DNA of 64,000 bases, taken from Paroedura picta. Lineage: Eukaryota > Chordata > Lepidosauria > Squamata > Gekkonidae. The stretch is taken from NCBI RefSeq assembly GCF_049243985.1, contig NC_135380.1, forward strand, positions 22,492,501 to 22,556,500. The letters run 5' to 3'. The notes below the pieces were generated by a model. It was given only the letters and a program-made list of their open reading frames with translations. It did no database searches and was not told where the DNA came from. The translations under genes were made by a program, and so were the position numbers. Below, piece after piece: positions 44,727-56,000 of the stretch; position 1 is the stretch's first letter, and each line of letters begins with the position of its first letter.

Positions 44727-45165
44727 CTAGAAAGAAAGCCCGTTTTACCCATTGATAAAATGGGCGCTAGGACGGTAGTGGTGTCGAGCCTTCTCCCGGC
44801 CACTGGAGCAGCCTTGCTGCGTGCGCGACGCGGCAAGTCCGCTCCAGGGGCTGGGAGAAGGCGTCGCGGCCATGACCCCCCCGGCGGCTCTCTGGAGCCT
44901 TCTGGAGCCGCATGTGCAACGTGGCGAGGCCGCTCCAGCGGCCGGGAGAAGGCGGTGCGACCTCCCAGAGGACTCACTGCATCAGCTGGCCGTTCAGTCT
45001 ATGCGGTGATTCCCTGGCCGGGTGAAGCAGCCAGTGGGGAGCTTCGCGGCTCCTGATTGGCCCCTCCAAGTTTTTATCCCGGACAGGGCCCGCCCTAACT
45101 TCTCCCAGACAGCCCTTACTCAATTATTAAGTCTGCGGCGTGCTGTGCCGTGGGCGGTTTAAGGA
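44727..45165 (-). mobile_element. Non-autonomous Helitron B, 439 bp
   Basis: On the minus strand it starts TCCTTAAACCGCCC and ends with a hairpin (GCCCATTTTA / TAAAACGGGC, one G:T-type mismatch), 7 nt, then CTAG. It is flanked by A and T. The 3' stem has different bases from Helitron A but still pairs. The interior holds one motif three times: GCCTTCTCCCGGCCACTGGAGC at 44789-44810 (inverted) and two direct copies of its complement near 44852 and 44933. There is no coding region. It lies 45 bp after the SPIN element. Confidence 0.82.
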
Positions 45166-46869
45166 TTGCTATAAAACAATCGTGTTCATCCAAAATTTAA
45201 GTTACAATTGAAAGGAATCTGCTTGTGTTAGTTTACTTAACTGCATGTTTTGTTCTTTCTGTACAAATGTTCTGATGAGATGTTCTCCCTAGCCTTTTGA
45301 ATGCCTTGATTACTCTTTTTTGTAAGCTTTTGAGTTACACAGAACTTATACAGTATCTGCTTGCGGAAAAGCTCTGTACTTCTTGAAAGCCAGCCATGCC
45401 GTCAATGAGACGGGTCAGTTTTTGGAAATCTGATAGTTTTTCTTGATTATTTCTGTCTTGGAATTATGATGCTTAGATGGTGTTTTCTTTGTTGAAAGGC
45501 AACAAAGCCTTTCAGCACCTTTTAGCTGGTGCTTTCTTTGTTGTATTACATACAGAGTTCAGCTTTGTTTGCTGCTTTTGGGAAATAAACAACTCCTCTG
45601 GAATATGGCCTGCTCCTTAGAATCAGGTTGGTGACCTCAGGCAGTGGCTTCTCATGTCTCTGACATGCTGCTTCCCACATGGAGGAAGCTGAGTCATCAC
45701 TTCCAGCTGGAATGCTGGACTCCTTTGGAACATGTTGCAGTGATTAAACATCCCGAGAGGGCTACACACACTCGGCTCCTGCTTCATTCCAGCAGTGATG
45801 CAAGGCTGGAGCTGAGAGCTGTCTGAGAGCAGTTGGGAGTTCTGTCCTCTCGTTCAGGCTTTTGCCTTTACTGCTTGCCTAGGACAAAACAAAGTCTCTG
45901 AGGTTACATCTCCAGTCCGTCCCCGCTTGCCTGTTTGGTTTAACTCGGCTTCCGCTTACAGTAAGTAATATGTGGGGAAAACGACAAAGCCTTGTCTGGC
46001 TCTAGCAGAATTTGGAGAGAATTCCAGTCTCGGCAGAAACTGGGGGGGGGGGGGTGCTTCATGGTATTGGTCGGATTTGTAGATAGGTGTCCGCCTCTGG
46101 GCTCCTGATGAATAAAAATTGGCTCCAGATAGAGAGTGGCATTTGGAGTCTCCTGGCTTCTGCCCGGAGGGGATCCTAGGCAAGAAACACCTTTGAATAG
46201 GTTGCTCTCAGTACATCTGGGATTCCAGTCTAAAACAAGAGAGGAAAGTTACAAACCCAAGGCCTTGCTCTAGGCTTGGGCTGGGGGGAGACTTGGACAC
46301 CTAGTATGTATCTGTGCATGTTTTTGAAAAAGCTTAGGGCAGATTGCCTGGGTTCCCTGATATTCCACAAATACCTTAAAATTGGCAATACAGGCTGTGT
46401 TTCTAGATTGTTCATAGGCTCCAGATGGGGTTGCTTTTCAAACTGATACTCTTTGTCATAGGTTTTGTTTAAAAATTAATATAAAATATGTTGACATGCC
46501 AGCTTTGTAAAGAACATTGTGCCTCTCGTCAGCCAGCAGCAAATATTTGAGGATTTTAAAGAAAGAAATCTTTAAAGGTTAAAAAATGGCAGGCGGGCAG
46601 GCCAGCCAAGAAAAATTGTTATAGTAGGATGAATTCGTTTTCTCCCTCTCCTTATTTTGGGGGGCTTCTGCAACATTACCAAGTCAGCTTGTTGGTCCGT
46701 GAAGCTCAGTATCATCTTCTCTGACTGACGGTGTTTCTTTAATGACTCAGATAGAGTCTTTTCCAGTATGTGCTGCCTGAGGCCCTTATCTGGAGACACC
46801 AGGAGCTGAATGTTGGACCACTGGCATACAAAGCATGTGGTTTTCTTTCTGCCATCCTGGAGCTAACAG

Positions 46870-47930
46870 TCCTTATTTTGCTGTCACTGGTTGGATATGC
46901 CCAGCCTGGCTGGGTTGGTCAAGTGAATCCAACAAGTAATAAATGACTCTTGGTAAGGTGGTGTAGTTCCAGTGGCTTTGAAAGAGGCCGTCATGGAAGC
47001 TCTCCTGAAGGAGTTATCTCTCAACCCCATTGACGTAAACAGGTGCTGCACAGGGGGGCGGTTTTTCTTTTTGGGGGCAAGGAGATAGTGGCTACACAAC
47101 TTCAGGCAGTCTTGAGGGAGATGGATCACCTGGATCAATTTAAATCTGCTATGGGGCCTGAGACAAATGACCTTGGTCGCCCTGACTGATTACCTTTACT
47201 GAAAGAGTGATGAGGGAGTTTGCTCTTGTTGATTCTCTGATGGACCTCTTTGTGGTTTTTGATACCATCAGCCATGGTATTCTTTTGGAGAAACTGACTG
47301 GGATGGGAGTAAAGTATACCATGCTATGAGAGTTCTGCATTTCTTTAACTGACCAATTCCGGAAGGTGGAGCTGGGAATTACTGCTTGTCACCTTAACAT
47401 TTCTGCTGTGGGAGCCTGCAGAGATCCATCTTGTCCCCCGTGCTGGCTGACTTCTACTTCAAACTGCTGGGAGAGATCTTCAGGGGGTTTAAGGTCCCAT
47501 CAGTGATAGCCAGTTCTATTTCTCTTTGAAAACTGACTCTGGTGGGTTGACGGAAGTGTTAAACAAGTGCCTGGAAAATGTATGGCATGGACAAGGCCTA
47601 AAATATGAAATCTAGATAAGACTGAGGTGCTGTTGGTCAGTGGAGATTCAAGCATAGCAGAGGCAGCCTGTTCTGGAGGGGATCTGTTTCCCTTGAAAGA
47701 GCAGCTTGGAGGTACTGTCTTGCCTGCCAGCTGAGACCTTCCTCACAAGCCTTTCTCACTGCATACTTGTCATCAGAAGTGTGATGGATGGTACCGAGAA
47801 TCAGAGCTTTTCAGTGCTGGCACCTCACCCGTAGCATTCCGTTCTCTTTAAGACTCACCTAGCTCCTTCACTACCTCCTTCTAGAACCCTGGCCAAAACA
47901 TTTTTTTTTTACTGATGTTTTAAATTAAGG
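46870..47930 (+). repeat. Decayed L2/CR1-type LINE, reverse transcriptase region
   Basis: Around 47215-47300 the translation reads LVDSLMDLFVVFDTISHGILLEKLTGMGV, the LINE palm motif region (usual form LDLSAAFDTVDHGILL). Near 47610 'gataagactgaggtgctgtt' (DKTEVLLV) follows, then a 3' part near 47820-47900. Several breaks; no intact frame. Confidence 0.75.
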
Positions 47931-48017
47931 AGTTGATTTTTAAAAGCATCTTTTTGTTGTGTGTTTCTGGCCTGAGAAATGTTGAAAACATTTAAAGCTG
48001 CTCTGGTTTTTTTTAAT

Positions 48018-48135
48018 AATTAATAATTAGGTGTATAGACTGCCCTCTCCAATCAGGCTTGGGGCAATGTACAACAGTCATGATACAAAATTCTGATCAA
48101 AACCGGAAAAACAATAAAAACATAGAACAATATCT
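48018..48135 (-). repeat. LINE 3' tail, minus strand
   Basis: 'tagactgccctctccaatca', 'ggcttggggcaatgtacaac' and 'aaaattctgatcaaaaccgg' are the inverted LINE-tail form common in lizards. Confidence 0.6.
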
Positions 48136-48469
48136 CAAGTACTCTATTTATATTCATTTCTTGGGCCTTGATTCTGCTCTTTTCACTCAAGCTGATATCT
48201 GTGGAGAAGACTGGAGGGGAGGGGGCCCTTGATTTTATTTACTTGCCCCTGGCCCCAACCATATGCTTGGCGGAATATTACAATTTTGCAAGCCTTGCAG
48301 AACTTTGATGGATTTGCCAGGGCCCAAGCTTCCGCCAGCAGCATATTCTACCAGGCTGGGGCCAGGGCTGAGAAGGCCCTGGCCCAGGCCGAGGCCGAAG
48401 CCAGGTGCACCTCTTAAGGGCCAGGGACCACCAGCATATTAGTATTCAAAGGTCTTGATGTTTTTATGG

Positions 48470-48610
48470 GGATATTTATGCTTATGCTGGGTTTTAATCA
48501 ATGCTTGCATAATGTTTTTATTATTTATTACTAAAGTTTTATTTTGTAAGCTGCCTCAGGCGGATCTGCTGGATAGCTGGCAAAGAGCTTTTCTAAATGA
48601 ATAAATAGCA
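48470..48610 (+). repeat. L2-type LINE 3' tail
   Basis: A T-rich run is followed by 'tttgtaagctgcctcaggcg' and 'tttctaaatgaataaatagc'. Confidence 0.6.
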
Positions 48611-48810
48611 TACCTGACTCTTTCTCTTTCTTGCCCTAGCACCTGGGACACGTGAATCCCTTGTTCTCCAGAGAATTTGCCAAGCGGGTACCTGTCCTAG
48701 CTTTCCTCTACATACACGAAATGGAGACCTTCAGAGCAACACTTGGTGTCGGCAGCATGAGAGACTTGGAGCTGGTCCCTCTGTCCCAGAAAAGACTGTA
48801 GTGCTGCAGG

Positions 48811-48873
48811 CCAACCTGGATAAAAGTTAACAATATTTTGAAAGAAAAGGCTGTCATATCAAAGAGTTAAAAG
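48811..48873 (+). repeat. 63-bp direct repeat, copy 1
   Basis: This segment, from 'ccaacctggataaaagttaa' to 'agagttaaaag', is repeated at 50532-50594 with three mismatches. The two copies flank the first GPAT4 coding exon. The origin is unknown. Confidence 0.85.
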
Positions 48874-49316
48874 AGTTTGCTCAAACACAGGGCAAACACA
48901 GATAAAAACTTGGAATTCAACTCATCCTTGAAAAGAGACTTTTTATGCACTCAACAGCTCAAAGAGACTTTATCCTTCCTGTTTTCCAGTAGCTGTTTGC
49001 GAGTGCTTCTCTGCTTCTCTTTGTGCAGCTTCCTTAAACTGGTATTCTTTGGGCGACCGTTGTATAGCTTGCCCGCCCTCACGATTTCTGTTGGTGCTGT
49101 GGCCTGTTTCCAGTCTGGACCATGGGAGCTCTTGGCCACCCCGTTCCCTCTGTGGGAAAGGTGTGAACTTGGAAATGGAGCCTATAATAGGCCAAGGACC
49201 TGTCTGCACAGGGCTTCTGATTAACAGGAGAACTGGCTAACTGCCCCAGGCAGCCTCTTCCTGCCTGCTTCAGGGCCTTGCAAAGCACTGGCCTTACCTG
49301 TCTCCATCCCCCCATC

Positions 49317-52300
49317 ATGTTTTTACTCCTGCCCTTTGACAGCTTGGTGGTTAACCTGCTGGGCATTTCCCTGACTGTCCTCTTCACTCTGCTGTTGGTT
49401 TTTATCATTGTGCCAGCCATCTTTGGGGTTTCCTTTGGCATCCGTAGAATTTATATGAAAACCCTGTTGCAAATATTCCAGGTGAGTCAGGCTACTTGCT
49501 GTTTTTGTGGGTGTATGCAATTTGGGATGTGGGAGCTGTCGGTGGCAGAGCTTAAGCGATGAATCACAGCACAAAAGAGCTTCTGAATGACTGGTCCTGC
49601 TGGGTCTGTGTGGGTGTAGGTGCTTATTTCAGTTTCAGGTGTGTCTCGCTCCAGGCCTAATTTGTAGTAGGGTTTAGTTCTAGCGTCTTTTTCAGGAGGG
49701 CAGCCGTGCTAGTAGAACAGAATTCATGTCCAGTGGCACCTTAAAGAGTCCAACAACATTTTCTGGATTACAGGTTTTCATTTCACGTCTGATTAGGAGA
49801 GATTTGACTTAAAAAGGTTATATCTGGGCCAGAGGTGGTGGTGGTTGGTCTCTTAAGACGTTAGTAGACTTGAATGTAGTTCTACCATCCGTTTCGACTA
49901 CTGAGGCCTTGCTAAAGTGCAGAAGAAGGTGCTCCTGAGCTGATGCAAAATGTGTGTTTACTGTTGAATAAATAACTAGAAAGATTTCCCGTGCATCAGA
50001 GGTCGGGGAGTGGGGAGCTTCCGGATCAGGAAGTTGCCCTTTCAGACAGACTTTGCATTGGAATCATCTAGATTCTGAAAACTACTTTATAAGATCGTGT
50101 TTTTATTAAAAGGTTGAAGATGGGATGTACCTTCCTAGGAAGCTGCAGGCACAAGGAGAAGTACGAACCCGCCCCTTGCACTTTTTCTTGAGTTTGGGGA
50201 TTTGTTTTAATTGGTTAGAGAGACAACACCGAAACTTCTCAAATAGGCCTCTTGTACCAAAGCATCTGGGCTCACACAAGTGAACTGCGTCTTGTGTTTA
50301 TTGAGGGTGGGGGATCATGCTTTTACCTTTCTGTGATACGTTGCTGTTTGAGCTCAGCCTTCCTAGAAGCCTAAGAGCTTTCAATGGATCTGTGGGACCA
50401 AGATTCCCCTCTGTGTATTTATTTCTCAGGCTCTTGCCTGAGGACTGGTACAGACATCTAGTTAAGTGACTCTTGGGGAACGGTGTGGGAATTTCCCTAT
50501 CAGCCAGGTTCAGTCTCCCAAGGGTTTGTCACCAACCTGGATAAAAGTTAACAATATTTTGAAAGGAAGGGCTGTCATATCACAGAGTTAAAAGTTAGAT
50601 AACATCAGAGGTGAGCCCTTCTCACAGGTATGCACTCTAATAAGCAATACAAAAATAAGGAAGGGAAAGGGGAATGAAGAGTTCAGAACCTAGTTTAAAA
50701 CAAGCACCGCAGGAGCTTTCCTCAGCCCACTTTTGAGAACTTGGTTCCATAACTAGCTAGTTCATTCTCCACGGACCCAAGGAAGTTTTTTAAATGCTTG
50801 ATTTTTCAGGTAAGAGGTGAGAGACAGGGGGAAGGCAGAACAGGTGCATACCCTGCTTCTCACACCTGAACTGGGGTTGGTTTACAAATGCATTCTCCCC
50901 ATTTTGAATTGGCATCATCCTCTAGATTTTATCTCAGCTTTACTTGGGGAGCTTTAAGCTATGTTTTGTAGACCTTAGAGAAACTTGTCATAATCCAGCT
51001 TTAGAATTCCTGTTTAGGGGAGTGGAAAAAGTGAGCCATCCGTCTGTGCCATGCTCTTCGGATAAGGACAAGCCCTGTGATTTATTTCCTCCATTAGTGG
51101 TAAGCAAAGAGCACCTGCATCATGAGGGAGTTTGGCCTTTCTGTGCAAATGTTCTGTCCTGGGAGGCCTGTACAGAACTTGTCTCTGTTCTTCCTTGGCC
51201 AGTTGCTAACCAAACGAGGTCTCCTGTGTACCTGAACACTGCAGAAATGTTCCCACCATTTCTCCATGGCAACTTTCAGCTGAGCTCCCATTGATGTTAC
51301 ACCTTTGCAATTTTAGAAGCCATTTTAAGGAGAGGAACAAGAGTTCAGTTCCCTTTCAGTTTTTTTTTTTCTCTTGCCGTCTGCCTTCTTCAGGCTGCTC
51401 TGTCTTACTTACATTAAGAGCGAAGGAGCAGTTGGTACATTGTCTTTGCAAGCAGACTTTGTGCTTTCTCCTCCCAAACAATCTCTCCTCTGATCAATAT
51501 AAATTACACATATTGAGCAACTTCAAATGTTCTGTTTATCTTGTACAGCTTTACAAGATGTATTCTGGTTTTGATGTCATGGAAATGATGTGTGGGGCTG
51601 AAGCCCTGCACCCTGGAACATGTGCACACAATTTAAGTTTTCACCAGCCATTGCCCCCGTGTACTCAGGCAAGTCTTCACAATCATAAGAGATACACGGG
51701 TGCTGAACTCTGCCTCGCACCACGTTAAGAGCGTCCACAAAACTGCATCATGTATTCAGCCCTGCTTAAGGTGTCTGTTGTGGTGGAAGCCAGTTTTACA
51801 CTGACCGTCAGAGAGAGATAAGCCAGTTTATCTGAAAACAATCTTCTGTGCTGTGCCCTTGGGAAGAGAAGCTGACCTTAGTGTTCTGTGGGGGCAAGCC
51901 TGGCCCTTGGCATCCTGCCTGAAAGTTGCATGGATAGTGTGTTACTCAGCAGTTCAGCTGTTGTCCTTGGTGCCTTCCCCCTTTCCCTTGGGACAGTGAG
52001 AAGACCTGCAGCCCTCTGGGGAAGGGAGCCAGGCGTTCATGGCTAGGCAGCTGGCCAAGGAACAGACTTCCCAAGTGCCAGCAGCTGGGATAGGGAGATG
52101 GGATAAAGTGGGAGAGAAATAGCCAAATAATAACAGGGAGGAGGGGCTGCCGCCCCAAGGCAAGTAGGAGAGAGAGTGGAAATAGGCCCAGTTTTAATTA
52201 TATGTGATTCTGTTATGTGAGCAGTTTGGAGAGCCTTCTGGATCATAAGGTGGGGTGGGAAAATACCGCTCATGGTGGCTAGTTAAATGGTTTGGTTCAA

Positions 52301-52760
52301 ACAGCTATCCAGGGCAGTGGGGTAGGATGGGGATGGAGGTTTGCCTCGGCCTAGGCTGTGTGAACAAACTGAAGATTTATCTTCTGCTTCTAATGCCAGG
52401 ATCAGCAAACCCAGGGCCTTCCCCCCTCCTCCCAGCTTCAGCAGAGCACCCCGCCTGCCTCCTGCTAGAGGCAAAGGTTAGGCAGGCAAAAGCTAATATA
52501 GCGGCAGCAGCGTCTGGCAAAGAAAAGAGCTTTGCCCTTGGCCTTGCCGCCGGGACTTCTGCCAGCTACTGTGTCACCCGAAGGTCAGTTTGAGACAGTG
52601 AGGAGAAGAGGGGGGAGGGGGAATGTTCTTTGTCCTAAAACCTCCATGGATTTGCAGCTCTGTTTCACCAAAGCTTTCCAAAGGTCTTTCTCAGGCTTGA
52701 ACAGCCCTTTCCTGTTTTTCAGAACTATTGTCCGCCGTGCTGGAAATTAAGCTACTGGGT

Positions 52761-52793
<33 letters not shown>

Positions 52794-52997
52794 CATCCAT
52801 CCATCCATCCATCCATCCATCCATCCATCCATCCATCCATCCATCCATCCATCCATCCATCCATCCATCCATCCATCCATCCATCCATCCATCCATCCAT
52901 CCATCCACCCATCCACCCATCTACCTACCTACCTACCTACCTACCTACCTACTAAAATCCCATGTCCTTCCTATGAGAAGCTTCTGTTACTTATTTA

Positions 52998-53034
<37 letters not shown>

Positions 53035-56000
53035 TCTGGGGAACATTATCCAAAATAGGAAACAAAAATAATCTGAAATCAGAAAAGTCAAGAGTAACTC
53101 CAGCATACCCTTTGTAATAAGTGAACCACCTACTGCAAGATAATAAATCCTCCAATTAACCAGCATGGAAAGCCTTTTGAAAAGGGCAGTTGTTTTGCTT
53201 GATGCTGAAAAGCTGGCAGAGTAGGGGCTGAGTCAGGCCCCACTAGGTAAGGCATGCCATAGCAGTGGTGCAAGCCCAGCTCTGTACCTTCGTACTTTCA
53301 GAAGGAGTGGATGCTGAGCAGGATTTACCCCATGGGTCTGAGAGAGAAGAAGAGTACACGTGTAGTTGCCTTACTCAGAGGCAGACCATCGGCTACCTAG
53401 CTCACTTGTCCACTTGAAGCTAGCTGTGGCTTTCCGAGGTCTGAAAAGCAGGTTAACCCAGCCCAAGATCCTTTCAGCTGGAGATGCCAAGGATTAAACC
53501 CGGGACCTTGTGTGTGCAAAGCAGGTGCTCTGCTGCTGAGATCTGCTCCTTTCCCAAGGAGTTGCTTCGTCAGGTGCACAGGCCCCTTACGGTGCTAAAG
53601 ATCATGATCAGCTCTTATATTGATTCCCCAAAGTGCACGTTACAAAGTAATTGCACAGAAAATGGGGCATTACGAGTTTGCCTTTAGGACCCAAGCCATC
53701 TCAAATAATTTCTGGAAACTTCCTCCATGCCAGGCCTGTTGCGTCAGTGCTCTGAGGTTATTTTATTCCTGGCATTGGCACAGCGAGGGGCCCTTCCTAT
53801 ATGCCCTGCCCTTTGTGAGAGGGGACAGAGAGGAATGCTGATGCAAATTTAAGATTGCTAGAATAGGCCAAACATCTAGACTGATATTCTGTCTCCAGCA
53901 ATGGCCAGGCAGAGGACTCTGAGAAGCTCGCAAGCAGCATACTGGTGAAGGTCATCCTTCTTTTTCTGCAGCTTTAGTATTTAGCTGTGCTCAATAGTCA
54001 CTGATCCTGAACATCAGTACCTTCTGGTGACAATGAATTGCAGAAGTTAGTTGTGTGATAGGATCCAGTTTCTCGTCTTTTGCAGTGGGCAACGCTGAGG
54101 ATTGAGCGGGGTGCCAAAGAGAAGAACCATCCTCTTTACAAGCCCTATGCCAATGGTAAGATACCCCTGTCACCTACTCTTGGGGTGAGGAGGGAGGCAG
54201 GTTGGGTCCCACATCCCTTCGCTGTGTCTGGCTGGAACTTGCACGGTGTGTTTGCTTTAGGTATCATTGCAAAGGAGCCCACTTCACTGGAGGAGGAGAT
54301 CAAGGAGATCCGGCGGAGCAACAGCAACAAGGCCCTGGATGCCCCTGAGTTCGAGCTGTCTGACATCTTCTACTTCTGCCGCAAGGGCATGGAGACTATC
54401 ATGGATGACGAGGTGACCAAGCGCTTCTCAGCTGAAGAGCTGGCGTCCTGGAATCTGTTGAGCAGGACCAACTACAACTTCCATTACATCAGCCTGCGGC
54501 TCACAGTGCTCTGGGGGCTGGGCGTCATCATTCGCTACTGCTTTTTGCTGCCCCTCAGGTAAGATCCTGACAGTCAGAGTGGTTTCCCAGTGGAACAGGC
54601 TTTCTCGGGAGATGGTGGATTCTCCTTTGTTGGAAATTTTTAAACAGAGGCTAGATAGCCATCTGACGGAGAGGCTGACTCTGTGAAGAATCAAGGGGGT
54701 GGCAGGTTAGAGTGGATGAGCGATAGGGTTGTGAGTGCCCTGCATAGTGCAGGGGGTTGGACTAGATGACCCAGGAGGTCCCTTACAACTGATTCTATCC
54801 AGCATGGCTTCAGGCTTCCTAGTAGAAACTATGGAATGGCCAGATATGACCAGATATCTATGGAATGACCAGATAGTTAAAGATCTGTGAGAAAACCAGG
54901 CCTGGCATTTGGTGTTACCCATTCGCTGCCTTAATAGGAGAACAAGGCCAGCAGCTTGAGAGCAGAAGTGGGCAGTATTTATGGTAGGAACCATTCTGCA
55001 CAGTGGCCCCCTGTTTCATAGGACTGAGGACCAGTGCAGATAGCAGTCCTCCCTCCTCCATGTCCCCTGAAGTTCATGCTTCGTTTGTTCTTTTTCTCCC
55101 TTCTGCAGGGTAGCCCTGGCTTTCACTGGCATTAGCCTCTTGATAACCGGCACTACAGTGGTGGGTTACTTGCCCAATGGAAGGTGAGTTCTCAGCATTT
55201 GGACTTTTGCAAAGATCCTCATCCCATCTCAGACAGATCATTACTTGGGTGACCTCGAAGTCTGATCTACCTTACAGGGTTGTTGTATAGGAACAGTTGC
55301 AGTTGGCTGGGAAAAGAGACCCCAACAGTAATCATTGTAAAGTTTAGTTGCCCAGTGAAGTACTCCCAGAGCTATTAAAAGGTGTCTGCGTTGTGGCCTT
55401 GCCTTCCATTTTTTCTTAACTTTATAAATGTCAGGTTGCTTCAGTTGTCCAGAAAACAGTATTTGACTTGGCGCAAAAGATTTATTTATTCTGTTGGTTT
55501 ATTCTAAAGCAAGAAAGTGAACTCAACATATACTTTGTCGGAACTGGGGTTCAAGGAATTGAACACAGCATATAACCCTTTCTACTCCCACCCCACCCAT
55601 GAGAGCCCAAATAACAGCAGGAAGCTTCAAAGGGAAAACAGGTAGCTGGCAGTTAACAGGGGAGCTCAAGGACATGTCCAAAGGCAGGAAAGATAGATTA
55701 GGGGGCGGGGAAGGATGCGAATGGGAGAAGGAAAGGAGGGAGCAATACATTTTCCAGAGACGATCTACACATCTAACAGCAATAAACCGAATAGCATAGG
55801 CAAGCTGACAAATTCCAAATGGTTTGTGACAGTGTCCACACTTGGGAATCTCCAGGTGAGAACTGGAGATTTCAAAGCCCTTACAGTCCAACGCACCAAT
55901 GAATCCCAACAAAATTTACAACACAAAAGCAGTTCTCCACAGGAAGGCAAGGCAATTAACACATCAGTCGGTTCCTTTTCAAAGACGAATAGTGGTAACT

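Larger units (their letters stand above)
36529..49273 (+). other. GPAT4 intron 1, transposon-rich
   Basis: It spans from the proposed donor to a likely acceptor (ctgcctgcttcag, 49261-49273) before the first coding exon. The elements are listed separately. Stretches with nothing recognised are roughly 37830-38480, 38600-39300, 39915-40800, 42640-44310 and 45170-46860. The acceptor and exon 1 are inferred, and further untranslated exons are possible. Confidence 0.55.
49482..54085 (+). other. GPAT4 intron after first coding exon
   Basis: It contains a fragment of the 'gtccagtggcacctta' reptilian repeat at about 49690-49800, the second 63-bp repeat copy, two microsatellites and one minus-strand SINE. 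The rest (50600-52740, 53570-54060) shows nothing that I recognise. Confidence 0.5.

Noticed and set aside
49278-49316. Upstream ATG at 49278 as the GPAT4 start
   Set aside because: It would add 13 residues (MQSTGLTCLHPPI) absent from the family; MFLLLP at 49317 matches the known start.
52760-52952. Possible CRISPR-like array
   Set aside because: Simple 4-bp tandem repeats without spacers in a vertebrate genome.
52728-52955. 'IHPS' repeat protein
   Set aside because: Translation of the ATCC microsatellite.
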